Source: Gari tellinella
Lineage: Eukaryota; Mollusca; Bivalvia; Cardiida; Psammobiidae
Reading direction: 5' to 3'
Assembly: GCA_922989275.2 (NCBI GenBank)
Contig: OV277866.1
Location: 35,171,246 to 35,235,245 of the forward strand
DNA length: 64,000 nucleotides
Part shown: positions 56,201 through 58,284 of the stretch, piece by piece
How positions within the stretch are numbered: the stretch's first letter is position 1
Layout: every line of letters starts with the position of its first letter
Made by a program: the position numbers and the translations under genes
The notes under the pieces: generated by a model
What the model saw: the letters and a program-made list of their open reading frames with translations, nothing else
Told to the model about the DNA's origin: nothing
Databases searched by the model: none

Positions 56201-57841
56201 TCGAGATTTTTAGATTCAGCACAAATCTGTTTTTGTTTATACTGAATCCACGACTTCACTGTCGCTATGATACATAACAGTTTTAAAGTTATAGACACCA
56301 TATGCATGGAAATCTCATTAAGACCTTTAGGAACAACATTCCAGATTAAAAAACACAAAATATAAAAAGTGGAATAGTCCAAGGCTCAATGTTATAAAAT
56401 GTTTGCGTTTAGTCTGAGATCGTTCTCATCTATTTGATTAGTCAGCTTTGACCAGACGATTTAAGTCTGAAATGAAACTCTTTATAAAATTTGCACTATG
56501 TGAATCCAGTATTCTCTCATTTAGCTGTGTCAGACCTAATGACAAACGGGCCAATTGAATACAATGTCTGCAACACAATAGAAGTACGTGGACCGGCAGC
56601 AATCGTGAATCAAGAACATATGCAGCAATACTTTGAAAGCGAGCGGGTATCAGGAGGGTGCGATATTGAAAAGATTGTTGTTAATGAAGGGGAAACTAAC
56701 AGTGTCGCTTACATAACATTTCGAAGCGAGGAAGGTAAGGTTTTGTAGTGTAGACTATGCTCGTTTACAAAAAACAGTCGTTTGTGCCCAAACCCAATTT
56801 TGAACTACACCAGACGCCGATACAATCATCGTGATTATGTTTTAAACTGTTTGCAATTACACTTTGATCTATTGTCAATATTTTTAAGATTCTGTTTCTC
56901 GACAGTTTATAGAGTTTTGTCTGAGAAACGTTTAACTTAAATGGCTGATCATTAAATATCAACTACTACCTATCAATAAATATACATACATAACAGCATG
57001 AACAATGATGGCTTTGATTTCAAATGATAGAGAGAGAGGCAGAGAGTGGGGCAGTATGCAAATAACGACCACATTTGCTCTTTACTAAAGCACTTCAATA
57101 ACAACGCATATATTAACCAGTCATACAAATGTCATTATGTGTGTACCTGTAAGAAAAAGTATGTTCATGTTATTTTACAGATGCAAGGTCAGTTGCCAAC
57201 AGGCCCATTCATTCGAAGCAAACATTCACAATTGCCTTGTATGACCTTCATAACTAAATAAAACCACACCAGGTGTTGAAGATGAGGAATTGGAAGATAA
57301 TGGAACAGGTGTGATAGGGTGTAATCATTTTAATGTTTGAATGAAATGAACCCATTCTAAACTCGTCCCAAATCCTGAATTGTATCATTTAATGACTTCA
57401 AAGTAAGCGTTGCAACAATAAAATGTACATGTATATCATGGTAAATGGGACGTAACTAATACTAACCCCTTTCTTGTTCGGCATTATTGCATCTTGAATA
57501 CCTTGTATGGGTCATTTTCGGTCAAACTAGGTCGCCATTTCTATATATAAAATGACCATACTTCTTGAATATATTAATTATCATTCTGACAACCTGATTG
57601 TATTTCATAGTTTTAATTTTTTGATCATAATAATGGGTTATTTGTATGTATTTATTGTATTGAAATGTCATTTAATTGGAACGCTGTCGGGAAATTTGCA
57701 AAACTTAAACAGTAGCTTTCTTAGTTAATGATGAACATTTAAACGAACCCTTTGTAGTATGTTAAATGTTCTCTATTTTCAGTGACATCTCAGGAATCTG
57801 CCGAACACTACCATAAAACAAATATGTACAGTACTGTTTAA
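2254..57841 (+). CDS. Twelve-exon gene: partial RING, CXorf38/HEPN-like domain, helical linker, two PARP14-like RRMs (5' partial)
   Basis: Gene-level entry. The join is 2254-2288, 3602-3646, 8834-9273, 17146-17304, 22508-22672, 36433-36606, 41022-41072, 46287-46328, 51136-51307, 56525-56734, 57273-57308, 57783-57841. Every boundary is a GT/AG site and phases agree at each junction (2; 1; 1; 0; 0; 0; 0; 0; 0; 1; 1; 1). Total length plus two bases from the missing upstream exon is 1590 nt, giving 529 residues and a TAA. Domain order in the assembled part: RING end (1-27), CXorf38/DUF4559-like and HEPN-type region (about 35-230), charged helical linker (228-371), RRM-like 1 (about 378-440), RRM-like 2 (about 443-498), acidic tail. 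RING plus RNA-linked domains suggests an E3 ligase that binds or senses RNA; that role is inferred. The 5' RING half must lie left of base 1. Further small exons inside the long introns may have been missed. The core from 8834 onward is much surer than the first two exons. Confidence 0.7.
2420..2505 (+). repeat. Dispersed repeat also present inverted at 40069-40121
   Basis: About 45 bp around 2450-2491 (attgtttgaagaaatagaat and onward to cctaatac) reappears in reverse complement at 40069-40121. The adjoining cctgatgatatggtgaaacg / cgtcgcgc phrase resembles the tail motif (cctgatga...gaaacgcgtcg) I associate with Penelope-like elements; that link is tentative. Confidence 0.45.
2525..3043. mobile_element. 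Non-autonomous DNA transposon (0.52 kb) with 22-bp terminal inverted repeats
   Basis: tatatgttacagggataacg (2525) continuing to tg at 2546 is repeated inverted at 3022-3043. The core CAGGGATAACGTG is identical at both ends. No transposase. The interior holds further CAGGG-words, including cagggatttcacg near 2579 and a perfect 22-bp palindrome (2996-3017) next to the right end. Sits in the intron between the two RING exons. Superfamily not assigned. Confidence 0.75.
3602..3646 (+). CDS. Candidate exon: RING C-terminal CPxCR motif
   Basis: A 45-nt, phase 1-1 exon with acceptor attcatttcag and an excellent donor (ATTG|gtaagt). It reads E-ADCPKCREAICIDI with a trailing G. C-P-K-C-R-E is the classic closing pair of RING zinc ligands, and the spacing from the CVHC knuckle of exon 2254-2288 (12 residues between Cys pairs) fits the family. 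The trailing G joins the first two bases (AT) of exon 8834 to make Asp in the CXorf38-like frame, so all three exons are phase-compatible. No transcript evidence is available. Confidence 0.45.
3650..4480. other. Intron sequence, nothing recognised
   Basis: Low-complexity AT-rich DNA with no coding signal or recognised repeat. Confidence 0.4.
4500..5520 (+). repeat. Tandem array, ~145-bp unit, six to seven diverged copies
   Basis: Successive copies carry the landmarks 'cttgcacaaggttcataact', 'cttgcatcaatactgtgaga' and 'acttctgttatactgaagct'. The landmark 'cttgcacaa' or variants falls at about 4548, 4710, 4857, 4986, 5127 and 5272. A single related copy lies at 21520-21720. Short reading frames here are by-products of the repeat. 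Confidence 0.8.
5525..6285. other. Spacer, nothing recognised
   Basis: AT-rich intron sequence between the ~145-bp array and the Tc1-like remnant; no feature supported. Confidence 0.4.
6290..7110 (+). pseudogene. Tc1-like transposase pseudogene
   Basis: Translated pieces in shifting frames follow a Tc1-family transposase: SHADGRTRISP (near 6580), FGGGRIMVRVG (near 6650), MLPFMQNNGPGIFQHDNSRT then LPWCALSPDLSTIEHNV (6757-6920), and a tail ending NGGHTGY-like near 7080-7100. The catalytic DNA box region (FQ(H)DN) and the SPDLSxIEH motif are recognisable, but stops and frameshifts occur throughout. A relative with the same tail is at 42540-42860. Confidence 0.85.
7115..7990. other. Spacer, nothing recognised
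   Basis: No coding or repeat signal that I can name. Confidence 0.35.
7995..8125 (+). pseudogene. Short Tc1-like transposase fragment
   Basis: In one frame it reads MSPMDTSLIEHVLDILGLED then RSRVPAPRILQ, matching the SPDLxxIEHxWDxLGRRxRxRxPAPRTLQ block of Tc1-family transposases. Only this block survives; the DD positions other than the IEH block are absent. It differs from the other Tc1-like copies in the window, so it comes from another subfamily. Confidence 0.7.
8130..8830. other. Spacer up to the CXorf38-like exon
   Basis: Nothing recognised apart from the polypyrimidine tract leading to the acceptor at 8832-8833. If 8834 is a first coding exon, its 5'UTR exon was not located here. Confidence 0.4.
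8834..9273 (+). CDS. Exon: CXorf38-like (DUF4559) domain, N-terminal part of HEPN-type fold
   Basis: Largest exon (440 nt), acceptor gcctttctttcag, donor GAAAAA|gtacgt. It reads DRYQMPGYLNWVKCSLC at the start, resembling the Y-x-NWVKA opening of vertebrate CXorf38, then a C-x2-C pair (assembled residues 77-80), further cysteines at 89, 94 and 102, a hydrophobic helix GWDLALLFISFLP (126-138; CXorf38 has W-E-x-AKAFMP here) and ALLSLLINC (151-159). Family knowledge: CXorf38 is the type member of DUF4559, related to HEPN domains; function is not established. If the RING exons are not part of this gene, ATG 8845 (residue 32) is the natural start and the acceptor at 8833 would follow a 5'UTR exon. 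Frame stays open into the intron to 9555, which is not coding. Confidence 0.85.
9560..9885. other. Intron sequence, nothing recognised
   Basis: Short stretch after the open but non-coding continuation of the 8834 exon. The phrase ctcacctgagaacgttgtac at 9841 resembles the left end of the tandem-array family described at 11995, so a fragment of it may be here. Confidence 0.35.
9888..10387 (+). mobile_element. TTAA-flanked 0.5-kb element containing a tRNA-derived SINE segment
   Basis: TTAA-aagggactcgcaac at the left (9888) is mirrored by gttgcgagcctcttTAA at the right (to 10387). Inside, 10160-10245 has a pol III type A box (tagtcgagtgggtaaaggcg) and B box (gggttcgaatccc). The tail (10280-10365) matches a second copy at 53130-53270. 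TTAA target sites are used by piggyBac and Kolobok elements; whether this is one element or a SINE inside another is unresolved. Confidence 0.65.
10160..10250 (+). promoter_or_regulatory. tRNA-like A and B boxes (internal pol III promoter of a SINE)
   Basis: A-box-like tagtcgagtgggtaaaggcg and B-box gggttcgaatccc are about 50 bp apart. No complete cloverleaf with paired acceptor arms can be drawn, so this is SINE head rather than a tRNA gene. Confidence 0.6.
10420..10873 (+). repeat. Tandem array X, ~155-bp unit (left block)
   Basis: Diverged units share 'tagaggaccacagagcaaag', 'aaaactgataagcccatgg' and 'ggccatttttgacc'. The array continues at 11549-11994 and again at 14800-15060; the first gap is the CpG-rich element below. 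Confidence 0.8.
10874..11548. mobile_element. CpG-rich TIR element (0.68 kb) inserted in array X
   Basis: Ends are inverted: ggcccgtcagtacatgacg at the left, and the right end read inverted gives gggcccgtcacaccataacg; both then carry ttctgg(c/t)caacgttc. The interior is packed with aacgtt, aacgct and cacacg words and keeps many CpGs, unlike the AT-rich surroundings. Array X resumes immediately on the right (agctcaaggacggggcaatg). No transposase frame; superfamily unassigned. Confidence 0.75.
11549..11994 (+). repeat. Tandem array X, right block
   Basis: Units with 'tagaggaccacaaggcgaag' (11606), 'gtagaaaaccataaggcaaa' (about 11770) and 'gtagaggaccgcaaggcaaa' (about 11920), in the same orientation as the left block. 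Ends at the head of array Y. Confidence 0.75.
12138..12401. mobile_element. AC-rich dispersed element, copy 1, inserted in element Y
   Basis: taaatacgaaagactcaagc at the left to ccactgggggg at the right; copy 2 is at 38358-38618 with the same order: (AC)n tracts, 'ctaaatagaaaacaacacgc', 'gagcccgccttggtacggtc', 'caatcaataattaa'. The flanks of copy 1 rejoin as ordinary element Y, and the corresponding site at 53412-53422 lacks the insert. Confidence 0.78.
12195..12255 (+). repeat. (AC)n microsatellites
   Basis: Two AC runs separated by 'agtcataccacaacaa'. They create spurious His/Thr and Cys/Val reading frames on both strands. Confidence 0.9.
14800..15060 (+). repeat. Tandem array X fragment beyond element Y
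   Basis: Same words as array X ('ggtagagaaccgttaggcaa', 'aaactgataagcccaagggc', 'aatcttggtagaagacca'), same orientation. It suggests that element Y inserted into, or sits beside, a once continuous X array. Confidence 0.75.
15061..15640. other. Intron sequence, nothing recognised
   Basis: A 92-codon open frame at 15318-15596 has no splice signals or family resemblance that I can see. Confidence 0.35.
15645..16237 (+). pseudogene. Tc1-like transposase pseudogene (internally deleted)
   Basis: Pieces: a helix-turn-helix part ending RNIPGLRLVNRRTVLKR (15830-15885; compare IPGLR-ISRRTVRNRL of Tc1 relatives), RRPTVRTVLTP (about 15905), FLQNKNIDVIDLASVPSDIT then EHV (15985-16050; compare FLxxxNIDVLPWPAxSPDLxxIEH), and the usual end MGDTRY-stop (about 16217-16237). 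Frameshifts and stops throughout; a block around the first catalytic Asp is missing. Confidence 0.8.
16240..17140. other. Intron sequence, nothing recognised
   Basis: No supported feature; the branch/polypyrimidine region of the HEPN exon is at the right edge. Confidence 0.35.
17146..17304 (+). CDS. Exon: HEPN core with RN-x3-H motif
   Basis: 159 nt, phase 0-0, acceptor ttaattcag, donor GAAGAG|gtatat. Directly continues the previous exon as FEK-ARESRNNIFHSGTLTL. The R-N-N-I-F-H string (assembled residues 179-184) is the RX4-6H signature of HEPN domains and aligns with CRNEIMHSS of CXorf38. The following residues, HELTECTKNFLAVL and EEAIRKIEE, look like the terminal helices of the fold. In HEPN ribonucleases the R and H are catalytic; many eukaryotic HEPN proteins are binding modules only, so cleavage activity is not implied by the motif alone. 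Confidence 0.88.
17310..17972. other. Intron sequence, nothing recognised
   Basis: AT-rich, no coding or repeat assignment. Confidence 0.35.
17973..19705. mobile_element. piggyBac-like non-autonomous element, 1.73 kb, TTAA target site
   Basis: TTAA (17973-17976) then ccctcatccggaccttgc; right end aaggtctggatgaggg then TTAA (19702-19705). Ends match at 15 of 16 bases. TTAA duplication and a CCC start are characteristic of the piggyBac superfamily. Inside are three copies of the palindrome ggggtccNNNNggacccc at 18019-18035, 18361-18377 and 19668-19684. No transposase frame could be read, so it depends on another copy for mobility, or is dead. Confidence 0.8.
19710..20420. other. Intron sequence, nothing recognised
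   Basis: Short open frames here show no family resemblance. Confidence 0.35.
20423..21180. mobile_element. Palindrome-headed dispersed repeat, copy 1 (758 bp)
   Basis: Begins with a 105-nt near-perfect palindrome (20423-20527: taggttagaccatggttgcg ... mirrored to ccatggtctaacctata). Then ~650 bp collinear with copy 2 at 23773-24534, ending ccaagccatgtgcta in both. A motif from the palindrome arm (ataaacgatatagt) recurs near the right end, clearest in copy 2 (24472-24485). No coding capacity. The copies differ by scattered substitutions and small indels. Confidence 0.85.
21290..21720 (+). repeat. Dispersed repeat with 'tccgt' head, relative of the 4.5-5.5 kb array
   Basis: Head with 'gtctgtttgtccgttcgtcc' and a second 'gtttgtctgtccgtcacg', then 'actcctattctactgaagct' and 'atcaatattgtgagagttat', the landmarks of the ~145-bp array at 4500-5520. 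One and a half units only. Confidence 0.65.
21725..22505. other. Intron sequence, nothing recognised
   Basis: AT-rich; ends in the acceptor region of the 22508 exon. Confidence 0.35.
22508..22672 (+). CDS. Exon: charged helical linker, first part
   Basis: 165 nt, phase 0-0, acceptor gaaccgtttacag, donor AAACAG|gtacgt. Reads LLGKKLQIDLVKEKEDELL and continues acidic and lysine-rich to SLKQ. It contains spaced hydrophobic residues typical of amphipathic helix or coiled coil (L, L, I, V every 3-4 residues). CXorf38 likewise has a long Glu/Lys-rich helical tail after its HEPN-like part, so the exon fits the family order. No catalytic residues are visible. Confidence 0.82.
22869..23028. repeat. 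160-nt foldback palindrome
   Basis: aggaataaacaacat at 22869 pairs with atgttgtttattcct ending 23028; inner arms catgacggtatgactacatt / aatgtagtcataccgccatg and gggggtaaatt / aaatttaccccc; centre cgcccgaagggcg. Imperfect only at a few positions. Would extrude as one long hairpin. Confidence 0.85.
23030..23770. other. Intron sequence, nothing recognised
   Basis: A 101-codon minus-strand frame at 23057-23362 shows no recognisable domain; adjacency to the palindrome suggests it may be part of the same repeat. Confidence 0.3.
23773..24534. mobile_element. Palindrome-headed dispersed repeat, copy 2 (762 bp)
   Basis: Same layout as 20423-21180: palindrome at 23773-23877, shared body, same right end. 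Here the loop side of the palindrome has diverged (cgcgcaagaac for ccccgagaac). Same orientation as copy 1, 3.35 kb apart, with the 22508 exon and the 160-nt foldback between them. Confidence 0.85.
24640..25410 (-). pseudogene. Penelope-like element remnant with GIY-YIG-type endonuclease traces
   Basis: Reading the minus strand from 25400: ISNIYCNNCTEVYKEQT, then a SSVH ... H ... F spacing, then KRDVKEAIEIKELIPSLTID and EGQYPLSFPHGHTRH. The C-x2-C-x-x-x-Y-x-x-x-T and the KEAIxI ... LNxDxG-like end match the C-terminal GIY-YIG domain of Penelope-like retroelements. Stops break the frame. The 125-codon open frame at 24646-25023 downstream contains FAPDECDCETGLGKT, which I take as the decayed 3' part, not a gene. 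Confidence 0.6.
25415..26670. other. Intron sequence, nothing recognised
   Basis: No supported feature. aaggtgaaattcc and its near mirror acatcacctttcg lie 40 bp apart near 25455-25500, a weak hairpin. Confidence 0.35.
26675..26960 (+). mobile_element. tRNA-derived SINE
   Basis: ccggcgg ... ccgccgg (26675-26744) form a perfect 7-bp acceptor-like stem around an A box (ttggcccaatggtta) and a B-box-like gagttcgaccccc; A then CCA follow directly. The T stem does not pair. Downstream is a non-tRNA body with caatacatgtaccgcgaatt, tctccacccaggcgttaaaa and tgggtacctg, then ggcacgatggctcaatgatc. This tRNA head plus conserved body layout is typical of invertebrate SINEs. Confidence 0.75.
27330..29690 (+). 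repeat. Left arm array, ~170-bp units
   Basis: Landmark ttttttggggtaaaat or variants at about 27470, 27637, 27818, 28003, 28321, 28494, 28667, 28840, 29002, 29166, 29332 and 29547. Alternate units are more alike (for example 'atgctccaatatgtaccgaa' against 'attaaacaaaaaccaaattt'), so a ~340-bp higher-order unit is likely. Confidence 0.8.
29700..30540. other. Centre (loop) of the giant foldback
   Basis: Mostly unique sequence. Two near-repeats, 'cacacaataagggttaaaag' and 'catacaattagggttaagta', lie 55 bp apart near 29735-29795. An 89-codon frame at 30013-30282 has no domain resemblance. Confidence 0.5.
30840..32820 (-). repeat. Right arm array, ~170-bp units, inverted to the left arm
   Basis: Landmark ttttacccaaaa or ttcaccccaaaa at about 30843, 31018, 31098, 31265, 31449, 31617, 31801, 31970, 32157, 32325, 32510 and 32680. 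Units in 31.6-32.5 kb are nearly identical to each other over 340 bp (recent amplification), while those near the centre are diverged. Includes a C14 run at 30848. Confidence 0.8.
32930..35690. other. Intron sequence with scattered CRE-like sites
   Basis: No exon or named repeat found. gacgtcatcatatgacgtc at 33354 is a double CRE-like palindrome. 34480-34700 is richer in CpG (acgtgtgttacacgt, atggcggtgcgac), but no start codon or splice pair supports a gene there. Confidence 0.35.
35690..36255 (+). repeat. Diverged tandem repeat ('caagacacattgttcccatt' family)
   Basis: Units near 35710, 35930, 36090 and 36180 share 'aacaagacacattgttccca', 'tttttgacatttggcccaa' and 'gtgaccttcatttt/gacctttgagctacagac'. 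Spacing varies from about 90 to 200 bp. Short open frames here are repeat by-products. Confidence 0.65.
36433..36606 (+). CDS. Exon: basic linker
   Basis: 174 nt, phase 0-0, acceptor ttcttgtttaag, donor AAAAAG|gtaaat. Reads VEKTTRKMKFTMDLYKLD, then a lysine-rich stretch (KATKTKKKISEAIEKADK) and a strand-like end (DIQVREEKGKISLAYKK). Separated from the preceding exon by the longest intron of the gene (13.8 kb), which holds the giant foldback element; a short exon inside that intron could have escaped notice. No domain recognised. Confidence 0.8.
36610..38355. other. Intron sequence, nothing securely recognised
   Basis: 36850-37040 is a GC-richer block (cacgtattacctccgagacc, cggcggtgttggtcccacgg) that looks like a fragment of a dispersed element, but I cannot name it. 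The rest is AT-rich. Confidence 0.35.
38358..38618. mobile_element. AC-rich dispersed element, copy 2
   Basis: Collinear with 12138-12401 over its whole length, with a shorter first AC run and a cgccggcg interruption after the second. The right side continues ggttaaacctgggtttaggg gcgccc, which copy 1 lacks, so copy 1 may be truncated there or this is flanking sequence. Confidence 0.78.
38859..39109. repeat. Perfect 40-bp inverted repeat (A...A')
   Basis: 38859-38898 (attgtactcaagcgactagt ... aactgt) is exactly reverse-complementary to 39070-39109. Loop is 171 bp and contains the left arm of the next inverted repeat. Confidence 0.92.
38897..39319. repeat. Perfect 34-bp inverted repeat (B...B') interlocked with A
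   Basis: 38897-38930 (gtctgggtcattttactatt ... gattttg) is the exact reverse complement of 39286-39319. B starts where A ends, giving the order A-B-A'-B'. Confidence 0.92.
39325..41020. other. Intron sequence
   Basis: Contains the inverted copy of the 2.45-kb repeat at 40069-40121. Otherwise nothing recognised. Confidence 0.35.
41022..41072 (+). CDS. Microexon (51 nt), coiled-coil
   Basis: Acceptor ttttgtgttttag, donor GAGCAG|gttagc, phase 0-0, 17 residues: MKTELDLVRQESEKKEQ. Sequence is strongly helical and charged. The weak donor (gttagc) is a reason for caution, but frame and composition match the exons on both sides, and such a cassette can be skipped without changing frame. Confidence 0.65.
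41075..42360. other. Intron sequence, nothing recognised
   Basis: An 86-codon frame at 41859-42119 shows no domain resemblance. Confidence 0.35.
42365..42416. repeat. 52-nt hairpin with cagacgccgggt/acccggcgtct arms
   Basis: gtttggaacctaatcagacg ccgggt mirrors tacccggcgtctcatctggc tccaaa. Relatives with decayed arms are at 55930-55980 and 58938-58990, each followed by ctggctcca or ctggatcca. The duplex phrase 'cagacgc...gcgtctggtctggatcca' is a recurrent bivalve repeat motif in my recollection. Confidence 0.7.
42540..42860 (+). pseudogene. Tc1-like transposase fragment (C-terminal)
   Basis: Shares aacggacctggtattttcca gcg and the downstream tail (tgcaatgcattcgtacaatg gagg ... ggttactgatgattttgata acatcacttt) with the pseudogene at 6757-7125, so the two are copies of one family. 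Translated scraps: NGPGIFQ, ARITN, LIEHISD-like, then the NGG-x-x-GY-like end. Confidence 0.72.
42865..43515. other. Intron sequence, nothing recognised
   Basis: AT-rich, no supported feature. Confidence 0.35.
43520..44215 (-). pseudogene. Non-LTR retrotransposon (LINE) reverse-transcriptase remnant
   Basis: Minus-strand pieces follow the RT palm of Jockey/CR1-type LINEs: ISVYPRLSLVLALGDSAFN, then DVLSGILQGSVLGPILFICV and INDPMKLY (43770-43860), then a changed YADD region (FAYGTELYNKDIKHDI, 43695-43747) followed by QLRFNVKNYSTIHFGRDN and EKGDLGFIF. The catalytic A/Y-DD is lost (FAYGTELY) and frameshifts and stops separate the blocks, so it is dead. Confidence 0.8.
44220..45330. other. Intron sequence, nothing recognised
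   Basis: A 91-codon + frame at 44934-45209 and overlapping minus frames show no recognisable domain or splice context. Confidence 0.35.
45334..45945 (-). pseudogene. Tc1-like transposase, shortened copy with well kept C-terminus
   Basis: Reading from 45945 on the minus strand: HHFNVTERTIFRLNARYRHT (helix-turn-helix), VAxPVRRTPENTV, then VGNVNAVRYCDEIVRPGVHP, MCQQDNARPHTARYT, WPARYPDLSPIEHLWDVFGR, KVRQRYERALHAEWLRIPLR, TARTLINSMRRRCMSV and KQDGGHTRY before a stop at 45334-45336. The second Asp block (QQDNARPHTA) and PDLSPIEHLWD are intact over about 450 bp with one in-frame stop. The segment with the first Asp is missing. This is the youngest Tc1-like piece in the window. Confidence 0.88.
45950..46285. 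other. Intron sequence before microexon 46287
   Basis: Nothing recognised. Confidence 0.35.
46287..46328 (+). CDS. Microexon (42 nt), coiled-coil
   Basis: Acceptor tttatttcag, donor TCCAAG|gtaaat, phase 0-0, 14 residues: TIVALRQSLDTESK. Joined to the 41022 exon it gives a continuous helix with hydrophobic residues every three to four positions. Like its neighbour, it is a multiple of three and could be alternatively spliced. Confidence 0.65.
46330..48100. other. Intron sequence, nothing recognised
   Basis: AT-rich, no supported feature. Confidence 0.35.
48105..49190. repeat. Irregular repeats of 'ttcattattagtacattgtt'
   Basis: Two blocks, 48105-48450 and 48905-49185, filled with variants of gttcattattagtacattgt and agttcagcattagtacattg at 20-30 bp spacing; inverted versions (aatgaaccaataatgaacca) open the first block at about 48111. 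Between them, 48695-48745 holds a small hairpin (gtcaattcgg / ccgaattgac). Confidence 0.65.
49200..49970. other. Intron sequence, nothing recognised
   Basis: Overlapping short frames on both strands between 49137 and 49666 have no family resemblance. Confidence 0.35.
49976..50070. repeat. Hairpin repeat related to 61031-61131
   Basis: aggcgggtgcctgcttaacg and gttaagtcgaactccgacag ttccgcct form imperfect arms. 'ctgcttaaYgca' and 'cagaaagctcctt' recur in the hairpin at 61031-61131. Confidence 0.55.
50578..50640. repeat. Short imperfect foldback, family of 62381-62499
   Basis: atccgtgatgatcagactgc mirrors gcaaaata-like / cgtttgatgctcactcggtg across tttattcgcgaaaatataac. The words 'catcagact' and 'tataacgt-tgatg-tcactc' are shared with the longer palindrome at 62381-62499. 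Confidence 0.5.
50645..51130. other. Intron sequence before RRM-like exon 1
   Basis: Nothing recognised; the frame upstream of the exon is open for 43 codons by chance. Confidence 0.35.
51136..51307 (+). CDS. Exon: RRM-like domain 1 (PARP14/PARP10 type)
   Basis: 172 nt, phase 0-1, acceptor ttctgtctacaacag, donor TCAAAGA|gtaggt. Reads KYTIEPTTRLLLQMLPRG, then ATKEQLKMFFENTKHGGDIS, DIQFVEGGLEVVIEFKDSK. The pattern L-L-x-x-LP-x-G-x-T-x-E-x-L-x-x-(Y/F)FEN-x-(K/R)-x-GG-x-(I/V) then a beta-strand V-V-x-E-F is that of the RRM-like repeats of PARP14, PARP10 and related proteins. These RRMs usually lack clear RNP aromatic residues, so they may bind protein or nucleic acid. An alternative donor nine bases on (tag|gtgtct) would pass through an in-frame AGT AGG, and does not fit the next exon's phase. 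Confidence 0.85.
51310..53130. other. Intron sequence, nothing recognised
   Basis: AT-rich, no supported feature. Confidence 0.35.
53135..53275 (+). mobile_element. 5'-truncated SINE, relative of 10160-10365
   Basis: B-box-like gggtttgaaccccacc, then the same 3' body as the element at 10 kb: ttttttacagaatttcttat cctaa and tatataagcgtttgacatac atttaaaa. The A box is gone. Confidence 0.6.
53276..55663 (+). repeat. Long tandem-repeat element Y, copy 2
   Basis: Head ctcacctgtgcatatagtgc then cgtcgtgccgtgtgcgtcgt; end atcaggtgcgcgactagagc then ggctctcgtt. Interior units near 54380-55560 carry gtcagaatgactacattgac, gggtcaaacactaggtcac and gtgaacactctaatagccac. Units are more diverged than in copy 1. 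A LINE 3' end interrupts it at about 53465-54115. Confidence 0.82.
53470..54115 (+). pseudogene. L1/Tx1-like LINE 3' end (ORF2 C-terminus remnant)
   Basis: KPVFAPDIKLILKDAKGLRS, IYNCLKRNTIQPTCK, then after stops YNGFRFV, NYHLYKMNIIESPLCTFRKT, DRETLCP (compare LCTFCKxExETxEHLFxxC) and a 126-codon open part ending FKIYIFQYRYNKYLP, ECKLFSSIAI-like, NDSEYYFHNQWDQF. This is the zinc-knuckle region and basic tail of L1-like ORF2. The knuckle has lost Cys 2 (FRKT for FCKT) and the HLFWxC half. Inserted within element Y copy 2. Confidence 0.72.
55670..56520. other. Intron sequence before RRM-like exon 2
   Basis: Contains a decayed hairpin at 55930-55980 (ccagacttcgattacccagc / atctggtctggctccagac). 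Otherwise nothing recognised. Confidence 0.4.
56525..56734 (+). CDS. Exon: RRM-like domain 2 (PARP14 type)
   Basis: 210 nt, phase 1-1, acceptor attctctcatttag, donor GAGGAAG|gtaagg. After a split Thr it reads VSDLMTNGPIEYNVCNTIEV (end of RRM 1 plus first strand of RRM 2), RGPAAIVNQEHMQQYFESER, VSGGCDIEKIVVNEGETN, SVAYITFRSEEG. YFES-x-x-x-SGG-x-(D/E)-(I/V) and the A-Y-I-T-F strand are the hallmarks of this RRM family. A second acceptor nine bases downstream (gtgtcag, exon at 56534) is also in phase and would only drop three residues. Confidence 0.86.
56735..57272 (+). other. Short intron (538 bp)
   Basis: gtaagg ... ccacaccag. Much shorter than the other introns and free of recognised mobile elements. 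Confidence 0.55.
57273..57308 (+). CDS. Small acidic exon (36 nt)
   Basis: Phase 1-1 exon, acceptor aaaccacaccag, donor GGAACAG|gtgtga. It continues EEG as VEDEELEDNGT plus a split codon: a short acidic linker after RRM 2. The exact phase fit on both sides is the main support; the sequence itself is too short to place in a family. Confidence 0.6.
57309..57782 (+). other. Short intron (474 bp)
   Basis: gtgtga ... ctattttcag; no recognised elements. Confidence 0.5.
57783..57841 (+). CDS. Probable terminal exon with TAA stop
   Basis: Acceptor ttctctattttcag. In phase it reads VTSQESAEHYHKTNMYSTV and then TAA at 57839-57841. It may be the real C-terminus. Alternatively a weak donor at 57831 (ACA|gtactg) would leave a 48-nt phase 1-1 exon and let the gene run on; I could not find a convincing following exon before 63.8 kb, so the stop is preferred. 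No canonical AATAAA was found just downstream. Confidence 0.55.
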
Positions 57842-57852
57842 GCTAAAGTATA

Positions 57853-58020
57853 CACAAAGTGCACTGCCAGTGCACTGGGTTTAAACTGACAGTGCACTGA
57901 GAGTAAACTAATTTTGCACTGACAGTGCACTGACAGTGCACTGATAGTGCACTGGGATTTCAATATCAAACTGATAGTGCACTATCAGTTTAAACCAGGT
58001 AACTAGCAGTGCACTGGGGA
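57853..58020. repeat. Cluster of eight AGTGCACT palindromes
   Basis: Eight copies of AGTGCACT (seven within CAGTGCACTG-like or TAGTGCACTR contexts) in about 165 bp, linked by (a)aactgacagtgcactgag-type phrases, with one perfect 24-bp palindrome, aaactgatagtg/cactatcagttt, near 57970. Begins about 12 bp after the stop codon, so it would lie in the 3'UTR. Confidence 0.85.
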
Positions 58021-58024
58021 ATGA

Positions 58025-58280
58025 CTACAGCTTTGAATTTAGAGCTGCAGTTTTTATTATACATGAATACCAGTTTACGCATACATATATAATATATGTT
58101 TTTAGACCTTTTCCAATATTAAACATTGGACAAGACTACACAGGTGTAATTTTTATGTCATGAATATTCTGCAAAAACATTGTGTAATTTAACAACCAAA
58201 ATAATTTATTATTGCCTAAAATCAATTCTCCTAAAATAGGAACTCTGTCACTTTTAATCAAGCAATACAAGCAGACGGTA
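58025..58280. other. AT-rich spacer
   Basis: Nothing recognised; may include the decayed left end of the next MITE. Confidence 0.35.
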
Positions 58281-58284
58281 ACTA

